Of a stretch of 64,000 nucleotides of DNA, positions 18,246-28,336 are shown piece by piece. The notes beneath the pieces were generated by a model. It was given only the letters and a program-made list of their open reading frames with translations. It had not been told where the DNA came from and did no database searches. The stretch lies in NCBI RefSeq assembly GCF_018613065.1, contig NZ_JAGGQW010000035.1, positions 124,001 to 188,000 on the forward strand, written 5' to 3'. Source of the stretch: Bacillus sp. ISL-7. GTDB lineage: Bacteria > Bacillota > Bacilli > Bacillales_B > DSM-18226. Position 1 is the first letter of the stretch. The number at the start of each line of letters is the position of its first letter. A program made the position numbers and the translations under genes.

Positions 18246-18800
18246 CTACAGAGAAGTTAAAGCAGCTGTATATTCAATCCACATGCTCTTTATTTGCTGT
18301 GAAAGGATAGGAGTGTGATTCACAATTGCTTTTGCCATAATCGAATGATCCAAAGCATTTTGTAAAAATTCAATTGGTACCAGGGCTGAAATATATAATA
18401 AAATAAAAATAACTAAATATACTTCAATGAAACCAAAAAGGCCTCCTGCCCAAACATTTAACTGCCTAAGTACTGGTAAATGGGCAATAAAGTCAAGCAT
18501 TGAACCAATAATTTGCAATAACACTTTTACAGCAACAAAGATAATAACAAAGGCGATCGCTCGGTAAAAAGCTGCCTCCATATTACTGCTATCAGTTAGA
18601 AGTTTTAATGTAGCAATATTTCCAAAGTTTGGATAAGGAATCCATAATGTTAACTTGGGGGCTAACTGTTCGTAGTATGAATTTGCCACTACATATGCAA
18701 TAATAAAACCTATTAAATGAACAAGCTGCAGTATTAAGCCTCTTTTTAGGCCTATAAAGAATCCAATAATTAAAAAGATGATAATTGCTAAATCCAACAT
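18246..18800 (-). CDS. yshB: CvpA-family membrane protein
   Basis: A 184-aa protein with four to five hydrophobic helices that matches the CvpA family (starting MLDLAIIIFLIIGFFIGLKRG, the usual family N-terminus). CvpA-like proteins are linked to colicin V production in E. coli and to envelope stress in others; the molecular role is unsettled. It follows zapA by five bases and is presumably cotranscribed. Confidence 0.88.
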   Translation of the reverse strand: MLDLAIIIFLIIGFFIGLKRGLILQLVHLIGFIIAYVVANSYYEQLAPKLTLWIPYPNFGNIATLKLLTDSSNMEAAFYRAIAFVIIFVAVKVLLQIIGSMLDFIAHLPVLRQLNVWAGGLFGFIEVYLVIFILLYISALVPIEFLQNALDHSIMAKAIVNHTPILSQQIKSMWIEYTAALTSL

Positions 18801-18805
18801 ATTTT

Positions 18806-19066
18806 TTAGTCCTTTTCTTTTAGTTGTTCTGATTGAAGCCGATCCAATTGGTCTTTCATTTTGAGATAATCATTGACTGCGTTTACGGCTGTTAAAACGG
18901 CGAGTTTACTTGCGTCTAAATTTGGATTCTTAGAACTGATTTCGCGCATTTTATTGTCAACTAATGAAGCCACATGCCGGATGTGGCTTGGACTTTCCGT
19001 GCCCATAATAACGTAAGCTTGACCGTATATATCTACGGTTGTTCTATTTTTTTGATTATTCGACAA
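18806..19066 (-). CDS. zapA: Cell division protein ZapA
   Basis: Small (86 aa) FtsZ-associated protein that promotes Z-ring bundling. It has the ZapA beta-strand region (TVDIYGQAYVIMG) and a C-terminal coiled coil (AVNAVNDYLKMKDQLDRLQSEQ). It begins with a TTG codon seven bases after GGAGG. It lies between divergent rnhC and the cvpA gene, the order known in Bacillus. Confidence 0.92.
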   Translation of the reverse strand: MSNNQKNRTTVDIYGQAYVIMGTESPSHIRHVASLVDNKMREISSKNPNLDASKLAVLTAVNAVNDYLKMKDQLDRLQSEQLKEKD

Positions 19067-19173
19067 CGTCCTGCCTCCATTCAGAGAATCCTACTCTATA
19101 TCATAACATGAACCGTTATCTGTGGAAAAGTTAAAGCATATTTTATATTATTTAGAAATGTGGTGTTTGTAGT

Positions 19174-20121
19174 ATGGGTAATGTTGTATTGAATTTAGAA
19201 ATGAATAAGATAATGGAAATGAGAAACTTTTACGGGAAAAATTTATTAGATAAAAACATCCCTGGAAGTGTGTTTGCAGCGAAAACGGCTGCTTGTATGA
19301 TCACAGCTTATAAATCAGGTAAAGTTTTATTTCAAGGAAATGATAGTGAAAAAGAGGCAGGTCGATGGGGCAGTGCAAGCGCCTCCTCAAAGAAGCCGAG
19401 CTCTTCCCATTCGAAATCTGTTGCGAAGGGTGACCTTCCAACTGGCATCGGACAAATGTCTGCTATTGGTTCCGATGAAGTCGGTACGGGAGACTTCTTC
19501 GGGCCGATTACAGTGGTGGCAGCCTACGTGAAAAAGGAAAATATCCCTTTATTAAAAGAATTAGGTGTCCGCGACTCGAAGGATTTAAACGATGAAAAAA
19601 TCATTGCGATCGCAAAGGTCATTAAAGATATTATTCCCTTTAGTTTGATGACGTTAAAAAACGAAAAATATAATCAGGTTCAGCAGTCAGGCATGTCGCA
19701 AGGGAAAATGAAGGCAATTTTACATAATCAAGCGATCTTAAATGTGTTAGACAAAATTTCACCTGAGAAACCTGAGGCGATTCTCATCGACCAATTTGTT
19801 CAAGCTAGTACCTATTTTCAGCATTTAAAAAGCCAAAAAGCGATTGCCAAAGAGAATGTTTATTTTAGTACGAAAGCTGAAGGTATCCATTTGGCTGTCG
19901 CTGCTGCAAGTATTCTCGCCCGCTATGCCTTTATCCAATATATCGATAAACTTAGCGAGGCGGCCGGCTTTAAGATCCCAAAAGGTGCCGGGGCACAGGT
20001 GGATGTAGCAGCAGCCAAGCTGATTATGAGCAAAGGCCGCGACATCCTCCCATCTTTTGTTAAGCTCCACTTCGCTAATACCGACAAAGCGACGGCACTT
20101 GTTAATAAAAAACGAAAATGA
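19174..20121 (+). CDS. rnhC: Ribonuclease HIII
   Basis: Cleaves RNA in RNA-DNA hybrids and helps clear R-loops and Okazaki primers. The 315-aa protein has the N-terminal TBP-like substrate-binding domain (about 1-85) and the catalytic domain with IGSDEVGTGDFFGP (near residue 97-110, carrying the DEDE-type Asp/Glu), RDSKDL and EGIHLAVAAASILARY. No strong ribosome binding site precedes the ATG. It is transcribed divergently from zapA, as in B. subtilis. Confidence 0.95.
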   Translation: MGNVVLNLEMNKIMEMRNFYGKNLLDKNIPGSVFAAKTAACMITAYKSGKVLFQGNDSEKEAGRWGSASASSKKPSSSHSKSVAKGDLPTGIGQMSAIGSDEVGTGDFFGPITVVAAYVKKENIPLLKELGVRDSKDLNDEKIIAIAKVIKDIIPFSLMTLKNEKYNQVQQSGMSQGKMKAILHNQAILNVLDKISPEKPEAILIDQFVQASTYFQHLKSQKAIAKENVYFSTKAEGIHLAVAAASILARYAFIQYIDKLSEAAGFKIPKGAGAQVDVAAAKLIMSKGRDILPSFVKLHFANTDKATALVNKKRK

Positions 20122-20177
20122 CATGTTTTTTGGAGTTGATGCGAATAGATTTAATAGAAACGGTGTTTGGAGGGATT

Positions 20178-20471
20178 ATGGTGGCCAATCGACTAAGTGA
20201 AGCGGAGATTACTTCCGCTGTTGCGGGATTATCAGGCTGGAAACTGGACGGAAAATTGATCGTGAAAAAGTACCGCTTCCGTGAGTTTTTACAAGGCGTG
20301 GCGTTCGTGAATGTCATTGCCCAGCTCTCGGAAGAAAAAAATCATCACCCATTTATTGCGATCGATTATAAATTAGTGACACTAAGACTAACCTCATGGA
20401 ACGCAGGCGGATTAACCGATTTAGACATGGTCTTAGCGAAAAACTATGACTCCATTTTTGAGAAAATATAA
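20178..20471 (+). CDS. 4a-hydroxytetrahydrobiopterin (pterin) dehydratase
   Basis: Pterin-4a-carbinolamine dehydratase family (about 97 aa): it dehydrates the 4a-hydroxy pterin formed by aromatic amino-acid hydroxylases; in many bacteria lacking such enzymes the physiological role is uncertain. The motif EKNHHPFIAIDY and the C-terminal GGLTDLDMVLAKNYD are diagnostic. The start is the ATG that follows GGAGGG at seven bases; the ORF could extend upstream and overlap rnhC by four bases, but without a binding site. It lies 56 bases after rnhC and is probably cotranscribed with it. Confidence 0.88.
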   Translation: MVANRLSEAEITSAVAGLSGWKLDGKLIVKKYRFREFLQGVAFVNVIAQLSEEKNHHPFIAIDYKLVTLRLTSWNAGGLTDLDMVLAKNYDSIFEKI

Positions 20472-20624
20472 TTTAATGCGGAATTTGAAGGAGGTTGTAC
20501 TTTGGTGCAACCTTTTTTTGTGATTTTTAGCGATTTTTCTTAAAAATATGATATTTACTCTTTTTAAAAAGAACAATTTAAATAAAAAATGCACAAATTT
20601 ACTACCATAATAGAAATTTTTAAT

Positions 20625-20707
20625 TATATCAGCGCAAAATAGAGTTTTATCAGCGATTCCGAACCATTTATCAGCGATTATATATTTTTATCAGCGAAAT
20701 CGAAGTT
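20625..20707. repeat. Downstream array of ~21-bp repeats with core TATCAGCGA
   Basis: Four direct repeats with the core TATCAGCG (A or C next). TCAGCG starts at 20629, 20650, 20671 and 20691, i.e. spacings of 21, 21 and 20 bases. The ten to eleven bases between cores differ in each unit. The array abuts the stop codon of the NERD gene that follows (which runs on the minus strand). A matching array in the same orientation lies upstream of that gene. Confidence 0.85.
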
Positions 20708-21681
20708 TACCATGGTAAAGTCTTCGGAAAGTAAATGCGTCCCTTTTTTGTTCCCGAAAAATTCAGATTTACAGAAAGCAGTAATCTTTTTGCTGTATCA
20801 TGTGATTTTATTTGAGCAAACTCCCGAAACTGCTGATTTGTAATTTTCGAATCAAAGAGGAGAAAGTAATCTCTCAGGGTATTAATATGAGCATCTTTTG
20901 AAAATTTATCGCATGAAGAGCAGTACCATTTCTTTTTCACTCGAATAAGTGGAACATAATTGCAGTCAGGGCAGCAGACACCGGTTAATAAATCCGCTTT
21001 TTTAATTCCATACTTATTCAAAATATAACTTGTCGGTACCTTATTCAACTTTACAAGGAGTCGGCTCAGTTTTCGGAGATCTTTCGCATAAAGGAGAGGA
21101 TTAGTATATTGTTTTTCAAAAAACTGAATTTTATTTATGAATGCATCTGACTTACATATTCGCGGCTTCACTTTATGAGCATTTTTCCCGGTGATGACAT
21201 ATGAAGCATATCCATTGCTGATAACTACTAGATAATCAACTGGAACCTTAGGAAATTTATGTTCTGCCATCAGTTTTTCTATATACACTTTATGCCTTTC
21301 TGATTGAGCAATCGGATCAGGGTACCCTTTTTCCTTGTCATTGATTATTTGGGTAAACTGCTCATTATCTGTATCAAATATTAATTTACCAGTCATATTT
21401 TTCACTTCAATTATTAGGGCGAATTCTGGTGTGAGGAGAAGGGTATCAATTTGGCAGTTGTAGTCTCCATCAGGAAGGTTTAAATCGTGAAGGATCTGGT
21501 ATTTATCAATGGAAAGGAGACGTAAATAATAATCAAGACTCACCTCACCTTTGTATCCGGCATGCCTCCCCCCAAGCTCCTCTAAAATTTGCTGATACTT
21601 TGGGTAATTCAGAGGGAGACGCCGGCATAATGCCTCTAAAATTAGAATTACTAATGGAATTGTCCTTGCTTTTATGATCAA
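20707..21681 (-). CDS. NERD-domain nuclease-like protein with zinc ribbon
   Basis: A 324-aa protein with an N-terminal nuclease-related NERD domain: KGE, then NCQIDTLLL and IIEVKN form the putative PD-(D/E)xK-like catalytic set. A four-cysteine zinc ribbon follows (CCPDCNY and CSSCDK, about residues 235-257) and then a C-terminal helical segment that may be a DNA-binding helix-turn-helix. The preferred start is a TTG eight bases after AAAGGGG; an upstream ATG would add six residues. Function is unknown; relatives are called nuclease-related only. It sits between two repeat arrays, and a paralogue lies at 51298-52209. Confidence 0.85.
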   Translation of the reverse strand: MIIKARTIPLVILILEALCRRLPLNYPKYQQILEELGGRHAGYKGEVSLDYYLRLLSIDKYQILHDLNLPDGDYNCQIDTLLLTPEFALIIEVKNMTGKLIFDTDNEQFTQIINDKEKGYPDPIAQSERHKVYIEKLMAEHKFPKVPVDYLVVISNGYASYVITGKNAHKVKPRICKSDAFINKIQFFEKQYTNPLLYAKDLRKLSRLLVKLNKVPTSYILNKYGIKKADLLTGVCCPDCNYVPLIRVKKKWYCSSCDKFSKDAHINTLRDYFLLFDSKITNQQFREFAQIKSHDTAKRLLLSVNLNFSGTKKGRIYFPKTLPW

Positions 21682-21779
21682 ACCTAACACCCCTTTCATT
21701 TTACTACTATAATTCTGATCAAAGAATGAAATCCCTGCCGAATTTTAGCGAAATTTGTTAATAATATTTGTCTATTTAT

Positions 21780-21884
21780 TTTTTCAGCGCGAATGATTAA
21801 TTTATCAGCGAAGCTAGCCAATATATCAGCGATAACCCACCATATATCAGCGATAAATGCTATTTTATCAGCGAAGCGAAATTT
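21780..21884. repeat. Upstream array of exactly 21-bp-spaced repeats with core TATCAGCGA
   Basis: Five direct repeats in which TCAGCG starts at 21784, 21805, 21826, 21847 and 21868: four spacings of exactly 21 bases. Four units have TATCAGCGA plus A or T; the first is degenerate (TTTCAGCGC). About ten bases per unit are conserved and eleven are variable. The array lies between the NERD gene and the pheT terminator, in the same orientation as the array on the other side. Confidence 0.88.
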
Positions 21885-21898
21885 CCCCCTCAGAAATA

Positions 21899-21941
21899 CA
21901 AAAAAAGCCAGCCCGAAAATCTACACATTCGGGCTGGCTTC
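21899..21941 (-). terminator. Terminator of pheST
   Basis: Stem AGCCAGCCCGA / TCGGGCTGGCT (about 21906-21916 and 21929-21939) followed on the minus strand by seven T, eight bases after the pheT stop. Confidence 0.9.
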
Positions 21942-21948
21942 TATTAAT

Positions 21949-24363
21949 TTAACCTCTTAGAACGGCTCCTGCCTTTTCTTTCAAGGTATTAAGCACTTTC
22001 TCATGAACCTTCGTTACCTCTTCATCAGTCAACGTACGCACTGGATCAACATATTTCAAAGAGAACGCGATCGATTTCATGCCCTCTTCCATCTTGTCTC
22101 CCTCATATAAATCAAACACGTTAACCTCTTTCAAGAGCGGTGCACCATTTGTTAAAATAATTTCCTTTAGGGTGCCTGACACCGTTTCTCTGTTTACCAC
22201 AAGGGCAATGTCTCTTGTGATCGAAGGGAAGCGCGGGATGGCTTCGTACTGTAATGCTGGTGTTTCTGCTTCAAGTACTGCTTTTAATGAAAGTTCAAAT
22301 ACGTAGGTATCTTTCAAATCCAGCTCTTTTTGAACCGTTGGGTGGACTTGCCCGATAAAGCCGATTTTCTCACCGTTTAGGTGAATTTCCGCTGTACGGC
22401 CAGGGTGCATACCATCTATCTGTGCTTGAACAAATTGAACCTGTTCAAGAAGGCCAAGCTTAGCAAACATTCCTTCTAAAATACCTTTAACAACGAAGAA
22501 GTCAACAGTTTTCTTCTCCCCTTGCCAAGAATGACTGGACCAAATCCCGGTAACGGCTGCTGCTAAATGTTCTTTTTCAGTTGGAAGAGTGTCTGTGCCA
22601 TTTGCTAAGAACACCGCACCTGTTTCATATACACCCAAACTATCATTTTGGCGAGCACTGTTATATTTTAATACTTCCAAAAGTTGTGGCATGATGCTCA
22701 AACGAAGGATGCTGCGCTCTTCACTCATTGGCATCGAAAGACGAATTGTATCCCGCTTTTCAAGCGCAAATTGTGCTGCTTTCTCCTCACTTGTCAGTGA
22801 ATACGTAACAGCTTGGTATAAGCCTGCTCCCTCAAGATATTGACGAACCACACGGCGCTTTTTCTGATACTCAGACAAACCACCTGGTGTAGTTGATCCA
22901 ATCGGCAACGTTTTTGGAATATTATCATAACCAAAAAGGCGAGCTACTTCTTCCAGTAAATCTTCTTCTATCTTAATATCTCCGCGGCGTGTCGGTGCCG
23001 TTACGGTGATGGTATCTTCTTCGATACTTACACCGAATTGAAGACGATCAAAGATTTCCTTCACGTCCTTCATCACAAGGTCTGTGCCAAGGACACGATT
23101 GATTTTTTCTAAAGTAATCGAAACAACTGCCGGCTCAACCGTCATTGTGTCTGCTTCAGCAGCACCTTCCAATACTTCACCGCCCGCGTATTTTGCCATT
23201 AGATAGGCGGCACGCTCTCCAGCAGCACGAACACGATTCGGGTCGACACCTTTTTCAAATCGAGCGCTCGCTTCACTTCTTAAACCATGATCTTTCGAAG
23301 CTTTTCTGATCGTAGCCCCGTTAAAGTAAGCTGATTCAAGTAAAACAGTCGTAGTGTCTGAAATTACTTCTGAATTTGCTCCCCCCATAACACCAGCTAG
23401 GGCAACAGGTTCAGTTCCATTTGTAATGACTAAATGATCAGCTGTAAGTGTACGTTCTGCATCATCGAGCGTGACAAATTTCTCCCCATCTGCTGCACGG
23501 CGGACAAGGATTTCTTTTGAACCTAAGCGGTCATAATCAAACGCATGGAGCGGCTGACCGTATTCAAGAAGAATATAGTTAGTAATATCAACCACGTTAT
23601 TGTGCGGACGAATTCCTGCTGACATCAAGCGCGTTTGCATCCATAAAGGTGATGGACCGATTTTTACATTTTTAATGATTTTTGCCACATATAATGGGTT
23701 ATCTTCTTTTGCCTCAACGACAATTTTCACATAATCAGATGCTTTTTCAGTTGCAGACTGAAGGTTCGTTTCCGGAAGTTTAACCTCTCTCCCAAGGATC
23801 GCCGCCACTTCATAGGCAACTCCTAACATGCTTAAGCAATCAGCGCGGTTTGGAGTCAAGCTCAGCTCAAGGATCTCATCGTCACGATTTAACATGGCAA
23901 GTGCATCAACACCCACTTCAGCATCCGCTGGAAAAACAAAGATTCCCTCAGAATATTCTTTCGGTACAACTTTTCCTTCCATCCCTAACTCAGTAAGCGA
24001 ACAAATCATTCCGTTCGATTCTTCGCCGCGTAGTTTCGCCCGTTTAATTTTAAAATTACCTGGAAGAACTGCACCAACTGTGGCCACTGCAACCTTTTGA
24101 CCTTGGGCCACATTCGGAGCACCGCAAATAATTTGGACCGGTTGTTCTCCGCCGACATCAACAAGACACTTACTTAATTTATCAGCATTTGGGTGCTGCT
24201 CGCGTTCAAGGACATGACCAACGACTACGCCTTGGATGCCGTCGTTAAGGATTTCTACTCCTTCGACCTCAATACCGCTTTTTGTAATTTTTTCAGCTAA
24301 TTCAGATGCAGTTACTCCAGTTAAATCAATATAATCCTGGAGCCATTTATATGAAACGAACAT
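21949..24363 (-). CDS. pheT: Phenylalanyl-tRNA synthetase beta subunit
   Basis: Large subunit of the alpha2-beta2 PheRS. The 804-aa chain begins [14 protein letters not shown], has an EMAP/tRNA-binding domain (about 40-150), the B3/B4 editing domain (near 210-390), B5 (about 405-475) and a C-terminal FDX-ACB anticodon domain (begins [16 protein letters not shown]). The start is the ATG eight bases behind GGAGG; a nine-residue upstream extension would overlap the binding site. It follows pheS by 58 bases and is controlled by the same T-box. Confidence 0.97.
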   Translation of the reverse strand: MFVSYKWLQDYIDLTGVTASELAEKITKSGIEVEGVEILNDGIQGVVVGHVLEREQHPNADKLSKCLVDVGGEQPVQIICGAPNVAQGQKVAVATVGAVLPGNFKIKRAKLRGEESNGMICSLTELGMEGKVVPKEYSEGIFVFPADAEVGVDALAMLNRDDEILELSLTPNRADCLSMLGVAYEVAAILGREVKLPETNLQSATEKASDYVKIVVEAKEDNPLYVAKIIKNVKIGPSPLWMQTRLMSAGIRPHNNVVDITNYILLEYGQPLHAFDYDRLGSKEILVRRAADGEKFVTLDDAERTLTADHLVITNGTEPVALAGVMGGANSEVISDTTTVLLESAYFNGATIRKASKDHGLRSEASARFEKGVDPNRVRAAGERAAYLMAKYAGGEVLEGAAEADTMTVEPAVVSITLEKINRVLGTDLVMKDVKEIFDRLQFGVSIEEDTITVTAPTRRGDIKIEEDLLEEVARLFGYDNIPKTLPIGSTTPGGLSEYQKKRRVVRQYLEGAGLYQAVTYSLTSEEKAAQFALEKRDTIRLSMPMSEERSILRLSIMPQLLEVLKYNSARQNDSLGVYETGAVFLANGTDTLPTEKEHLAAAVTGIWSSHSWQGEKKTVDFFVVKGILEGMFAKLGLLEQVQFVQAQIDGMHPGRTAEIHLNGEKIGFIGQVHPTVQKELDLKDTYVFELSLKAVLEAETPALQYEAIPRFPSITRDIALVVNRETVSGTLKEIILTNGAPLLKEVNVFDLYEGDKMEEGMKSIAFSLKYVDPVRTLTDEEVTKVHEKVLNTLKEKAGAVLRG

Positions 24364-24421
24364 GTCGTCATCCTCCTTTATTTTTATCAAACTTCAACGG
24401 CTTGGGTTGAAGCATTCAGTT

Positions 24422-25459
24422 TCACTCGTGTTTTGAAAATTGTTTTAAGAAACGAACATCATTTGTATAGAAATGTCTGATATCATCCACACCGTACTTT
24501 AACATCGCAATCCGCTCTGGTCCCATACCGAAAGCAAAGCCAGTGTATTTTTTAGAGTCATATCCAGCCATCTCCAGAACGTTAGGATGGACCATACCGG
24601 CACCAAGAATTTCGATCCAGCCTGTTCGCTTACAAACGCTGCAGCCATGACCACCGCAGATTTTACAAGAAATATCCATTTCTACTGAAGGTTCAGTAAA
24701 TGGGAAAAAGCTTGGACGCAGGCGGATTTCACGATCTTCGCCGAACATTTTTTTCGCAAAAACTTCTAATGTTCCTTTTAGGTCACTCATGCGGATGTTC
24801 TCACCGACCACAAGACCTTCGATTTGCATAAATTGATGGGAGTGTGTCGCATCATCATTATCACGACGGTACACCTTTCCTGGGCAGATAATTTTGATAG
24901 GACCCTTGCCTTGGTGCTTTTCCATCGTACGAGCTTGAACAGGTGATGTATGGGTACGGAGCAGGATATCTTCTGTGATATAGAAAGAGTCCTGCATGTC
25001 GCGGGCCGGGTGCCCCTTCGGTAAATTAAGCGCTTCGAAGTTATAATAATCCTGCTCTACTTCAGGACCTTCCGCTACCTGATACCCCATGCCAATGAAT
25101 AAATCCTCAATTTCTTCGATGATTCTTGTCAGTGGATGGTGGTTTCCAACCTTAACTGGTCGTCCTGGGAGGGTAACATCGATGCTTTCAGAAGCTAATT
25201 TTTCTAAAACAGCCGCCTCTTCTAACCCCGTATGTTTGGCTTCAATTTTAACGGCAATCGTTTCACGGACTTCGTTTGCTAATGCCCCCATAACTGGACG
25301 CTCCTCAGCAGAAAGCTTTCCCATTCCGCGTAGTACTTCCGTGATTGGGCCCTTTTTACCTAGGTAGGCAACACGAATGTCATTTAATTCTTTTAAGCTT
25401 ACCGACTGTTCAATTTTTTGAATAGCCTCTTCCTGCAATTCCTTTAAACGTTCTTGCAT
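24422..25459 (-). CDS. pheS: Phenylalanyl-tRNA synthetase alpha subunit
   Basis: Catalytic subunit of PheRS, 345 aa. An N-terminal coiled coil (about 1-85) is followed by the class II catalytic core with motif 2 ([21 protein letters not shown]) and motif 3 ([17 protein letters not shown]). A zinc-like cluster [17 protein letters not shown] is present, as in other Bacillus PheS. First gene of pheST; a T-box leader and promoter lie upstream. Confidence 0.97.
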   Translation of the reverse strand: MQERLKELQEEAIQKIEQSVSLKELNDIRVAYLGKKGPITEVLRGMGKLSAEERPVMGALANEVRETIAVKIEAKHTGLEEAAVLEKLASESIDVTLPGRPVKVGNHHPLTRIIEEIEDLFIGMGYQVAEGPEVEQDYYNFEALNLPKGHPARDMQDSFYITEDILLRTHTSPVQARTMEKHQGKGPIKIICPGKVYRRDNDDATHSHQFMQIEGLVVGENIRMSDLKGTLEVFAKKMFGEDREIRLRPSFFPFTEPSVEMDISCKICGGHGCSVCKRTGWIEILGAGMVHPNVLEMAGYDSKKYTGFAFGMGPERIAMLKYGVDDIRHFYTNDVRFLKQFSKHE

Positions 25460-25509
25460 GTCAATTCCTCCTTAATATTAATCAGTTGATCGGTGTCAGG
25501 CACCAATGA

Positions 25510-25795
25510 AAAAACAAAAAAACCCCATCCCTGGAAAGGGACGAGGTTTATAGTTCGCGGTACCACCCTTGTAAACACGTTATGTAAAGAAACATTGTGT
25601 TCGCTTCATTCGGATAACGGCATCTGCCGGTGCATCTTTACATTTTCGTTAGCGAAAATGGTCCCGATGCCAACTCAGGAGGTGAACTTCGCTTATCATT
25701 TCCATAAAAGTGCTTTCAGTCGCGGCACTTTCTCCCTAAATGGTCACTAAATAAGGTACTTTTCTCCGTCATCGTTCTTTAATATTCAATATTGT
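25510..25795 (-). ncRNA. T-box leader of pheST
   Basis: The minus strand carries the T-box sequence GGGTGGTACCGCG (complement of 25557-25569) directly before a terminator stem (AACCTCGTCCC / GGGATGGGGTT, about 25519-25550) ending in a T run. Its upstream part folds into a long stem I. A UUC (complement of 25684-25686) in the context GAAGTTCACC is the probable Phe specifier; that assignment is inference. Uncharged tRNA-Phe would favour the antiterminator and pheST expression. Confidence 0.92.
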
Positions 25796-25800
25796 TCATT

Positions 25801-25830
25801 ATTATATAATAATTTCCCTGTAAAGGTCAA
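25801..25830 (-). promoter_or_regulatory. SigA promoter of pheST
   Basis: Minus-strand TTGACC (25825-25830), 18 bases, TATAAT (25801-25806), at the right distance from the start of the T-box leader. Confidence 0.75.
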
Positions 25831-25842
25831 ACTAGTTTCCGC

Positions 25843-26592
25843 CTATTTTTTCAAATAATAGAGTAGAATCCCTGTTGCAACAGCAACATTCAAGGATTCA
25901 CTTTTGCCGTAAATCGGGATATACAGGTTGGCTGTGGTGCTTGAGAGTATGTCTTTCCCGACGCCATTCCCTTCGTTTCCAACGATCAGGGCAAACGAAT
26001 CACCAGTGGAAATGTCAGTATATGCAGATGCCCCTTCAAGTGCTGTACCGTATACAGGAATATTTTTTTCCTGAAGTTTGTCCATCCATTCATGAAGGTC
26101 GCCTCTTATTATCGGAAGGTGAAAATGGCTTCCTTGTGCCGACCTAAGGACCTTTGAGTTGTAAATATCCACACTTCCCCGTCCTACCACAACGGCGTCG
26201 ATCCCTGCTGCATCTGCTGTGCGAATCATTGTTCCGAGATTTCCTGGGTCCTGAACGGCATCAATAAATAGGAAGGTCTTGGCATCTACCACTTCAGCAT
26301 TTGCTATTCGGCAAACCCCATAAACTCCTTGTGGTGCCTCTGTATCTGTTAATGCATTCGATATCTCTTCCGTGACTTGTATTACTGGCGTCGAACCAGT
26401 ATCGAAGCGGGAAGGTAAATCTACTTTTTCAGAAACGATGATTTCTACAATTTGCTCTCCTTGTTTTAGCGCTTCCTCCACTAAATGAAAGCCTTCAACT
26501 AAAAACGTTCCTGACTTATCCCGTTCTTTTTTGGTTAAAAGCTTTTTCCACTGTTTTACTTTAGGGTTATTTATCGATTCAATATATTTCAA
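25843..26592 (-). CDS. ysgA: TrmH/SpoU-family rRNA 2'-O-methyltransferase
   Basis: SPOUT-class methyltransferase of 249 aa with an N-terminal substrate-binding domain (about 1-95, FLVEGFHLVEEAL) and the knotted SAM-binding domain: motif NLGTMIRTADAAG (motif 1), LIVGNEGNGVG (motif 2) and IYGKSESLNVAVATGILLY (motif 3). The likely substrate is 23S rRNA; the exact nucleotide is not evident. It is monocistronic, between the pheST promoter and divergent sspI, as ysgA is in B. subtilis. Confidence 0.88.
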   Translation of the reverse strand: MKYIESINNPKVKQWKKLLTKKERDKSGTFLVEGFHLVEEALKQGEQIVEIIVSEKVDLPSRFDTGSTPVIQVTEEISNALTDTEAPQGVYGVCRIANAEVVDAKTFLFIDAVQDPGNLGTMIRTADAAGIDAVVVGRGSVDIYNSKVLRSAQGSHFHLPIIRGDLHEWMDKLQEKNIPVYGTALEGASAYTDISTGDSFALIVGNEGNGVGKDILSSTTANLYIPIYGKSESLNVAVATGILLYYLKK

Positions 26593-26711
26593 AACCCGCT
26601 CTCCTTTTACAATTACGATGATTTTTTAATTATAGCCTAATAAAAATACATAATAAAACCAAAAGTAGAAAAACTATTTAAGAAATACAGGATAAAAAGG
26701 AGTGCATATAC

Positions 26712-26918
26712 ATGAATTTAAATTTACGTAATGCCATTGTTCACAATGTTTCGGGAAATACACAAGATCAATTAGAAGATACCATTGTTGATGCCATTCA
26801 AAATGGGGAAGAAAAAATGCTCCCAGGTCTTGGTGTTTTATTTGAAATCATTTGGAAAAATTCATCCGAAGATGAGAAAAAAGAAATGCTTACAACCCTT
26901 GAAAGCGGGTTAAAGTAA
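26712..26918 (+). CDS. sspI: Small acid-soluble spore protein I
   Basis: A 68-aa minor spore protein found in the spore core; sequence ([20 protein letters not shown]) and length match SspI of Bacillus. AAAAAGGAG lies eight to nine bases ahead of the ATG. A terminator follows. Expression is expected in the forespore under SigG; a CATAATA box about 45 bases upstream resembles a SigG -10 but its -35 is poor. It sits between ysgA and an M42 peptidase. Confidence 0.95.
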   Translation: MNLNLRNAIVHNVSGNTQDQLEDTIVDAIQNGEEKMLPGLGVLFEIIWKNSSEDEKKEMLTTLESGLK

Positions 26919-26931
26919 TCATTTGTTGAAG

Positions 26932-26959
26932 CTGCCGATTACCCATCGGCAGTTTTTTA
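26932..26959 (+). terminator. Terminator of sspI
   Basis: Stem CTGCCGAT / ATCGGCAG (26933-26940, 26946-26953) with a five-base loop and TTTTTT tail, 14 bases after the stop. Confidence 0.85.
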
Positions 26960-26963
26960 TTTA

Positions 26964-26994
26964 AAAAAATCCCCGGCAAAGTTCATCCGGGGAC
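26964..26994 (-). terminator. Terminator of the M42 peptidase gene
   Basis: Stem TCCCCGG / CCGGGGA (26971-26977, 26988-26994) with a T run on the minus strand, immediately behind the peptidase stop. Confidence 0.8.
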
Positions 26995-27005
26995 CCCACA
27001 AAAAG

Positions 27006-28091
27006 TTATTCAAACGTAATTTTGTCAACAGTCTCTCGGTCTAAGCGCTTAATAACTTCGACAATCAACTTCACTGCGTTTTCATAATCATCACGATGGA
27101 GCATAGCCGCATGTGAATGAATATAGCGCGTCGCAATCGTAATCGGAAGCGCCGGAACCCCATGATGTGTCAAGTGGATTGACCCTGCATCTGTACCGCC
27201 GCCAGGAATGGACTCGAATTGATAAGGGATGTTCAATTCATCGGCTGTATCGGTCACTAAATCACGTAAACCTTTATGCGCTACTAGTGAGGCATCATAG
27301 ATAACAACTTGTGGTCCCTTCCCCATCTTACTCATTGCTTCTCTTTCCGAAATTCCAGGTGTATCTCCGGCAATACCGACATCAACAGCAAAGCCGATAT
27401 CCGGTTTGATTTTTGCAGTGGCTGTCTTAGCACCGCGCAACCCTACCTCTTCTTGAACATTACCTACCCCATAAACAACGTTCGGATGATCTACACCCTT
27501 TAATTGTTTCAGGACATCAATGGCAATTGCACAGCCAATCCGGTTATCCCAAGCCTTGGCTAATAGCATTTTTTCATTGTTCATCACTGTAAATTCAAAA
27601 TATGGCACAACCATATCACCTGGACGAACGCCCCATTCAGTGGCTTCCTCACGGCTAGATGCACCAATATCAATAAACATGTCTTTAATTTCAACCGGTT
27701 TTTTGCGAGCTTCCGGTGATAAAATATGCGGAGGCTTAGAACCGATAATCCCGGTTACATCTCCTTTTCTTGTAACAATCGTCACACGCTGTGCAAGCAT
27801 GACCTGCCCCCACCAGCCGCCAACCGTTTGAAAACGAAGGAAACCTTTGTCATCGATTTGAGTAATCATAAACCCGACTTCATCTAAGTGACCAGCCACC
27901 ATGATTTTCGGGCCGCCCTCTTTACCTACCTTTTGAGCAATCAAACTGCCAAGTCCATCGGTTGTGATTTCATCAGCGAATGGAGCTATGTATTTTTCCA
28001 TGACCTCGCGAACTTCACGCTCATTGCCGGGAATACCCTTGGCATCAGTTAACTCTTTTAACATCGTCAAGGTTTCATCTAGTTTTTCCAT
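27006..28091 (-). CDS. ysdC: M42-family glutamyl aminopeptidase/deblocking aminopeptidase
   Basis: Dinuclear-metal aminopeptidase of 361 aa from family M42, similar to B. subtilis YsdC. Metal-binding and catalytic residues are visible: [12 protein letters not shown] (near residue 65), [12 protein letters not shown] (near 180), [13 protein letters not shown] (near 210) and AVDVG, ending with [17 protein letters not shown]. The start is the ATG behind GGGGGCGAAATA; a nine-residue extension is unsupported. It probably degrades peptides in the cytoplasm. In B. subtilis ysdC lies next to ysdB, but here a germination operon and dut are between them. Confidence 0.9.
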   Translation of the reverse strand: MEKLDETLTMLKELTDAKGIPGNEREVREVMEKYIAPFADEITTDGLGSLIAQKVGKEGGPKIMVAGHLDEVGFMITQIDDKGFLRFQTVGGWWGQVMLAQRVTIVTRKGDVTGIIGSKPPHILSPEARKKPVEIKDMFIDIGASSREEATEWGVRPGDMVVPYFEFTVMNNEKMLLAKAWDNRIGCAIAIDVLKQLKGVDHPNVVYGVGNVQEEVGLRGAKTATAKIKPDIGFAVDVGIAGDTPGISEREAMSKMGKGPQVVIYDASLVAHKGLRDLVTDTADELNIPYQFESIPGGGTDAGSIHLTHHGVPALPITIATRYIHSHAAMLHRDDYENAVKLIVEVIKRLDRETVDKITFE

Positions 28092-28336
28092 TATTTCGCC
28101 CCCTTTGTATAGGTACAATTTTATTATACAGAAGTAAATTGTAAAGTTACAAATTTCGCTCTGATTGGTTTAAATAACTCAGCATCCTTTGATTCTTTAA
28201 GAGGTTCACGGAATCTAGTCTTCATGGATAACATGTATCTTTATGGAGAATATTAAGTAAAAAGGAATACTTTGTTAAGGACGGGTTTGCTTTTGTATGT
28301 CATAAGCTTTTCTTACTGCAAAAGGGAGATAAATTA

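Noticed and set aside
21780..21884. CRISPR array or short coding repeat
   Set aside because: Cores are only ~10 bases, spacers 11 bases, no cas genes near; reading the upstream array as a heptad-coding frame starts after an in-frame stop and lacks an ATG and ribosome binding site.
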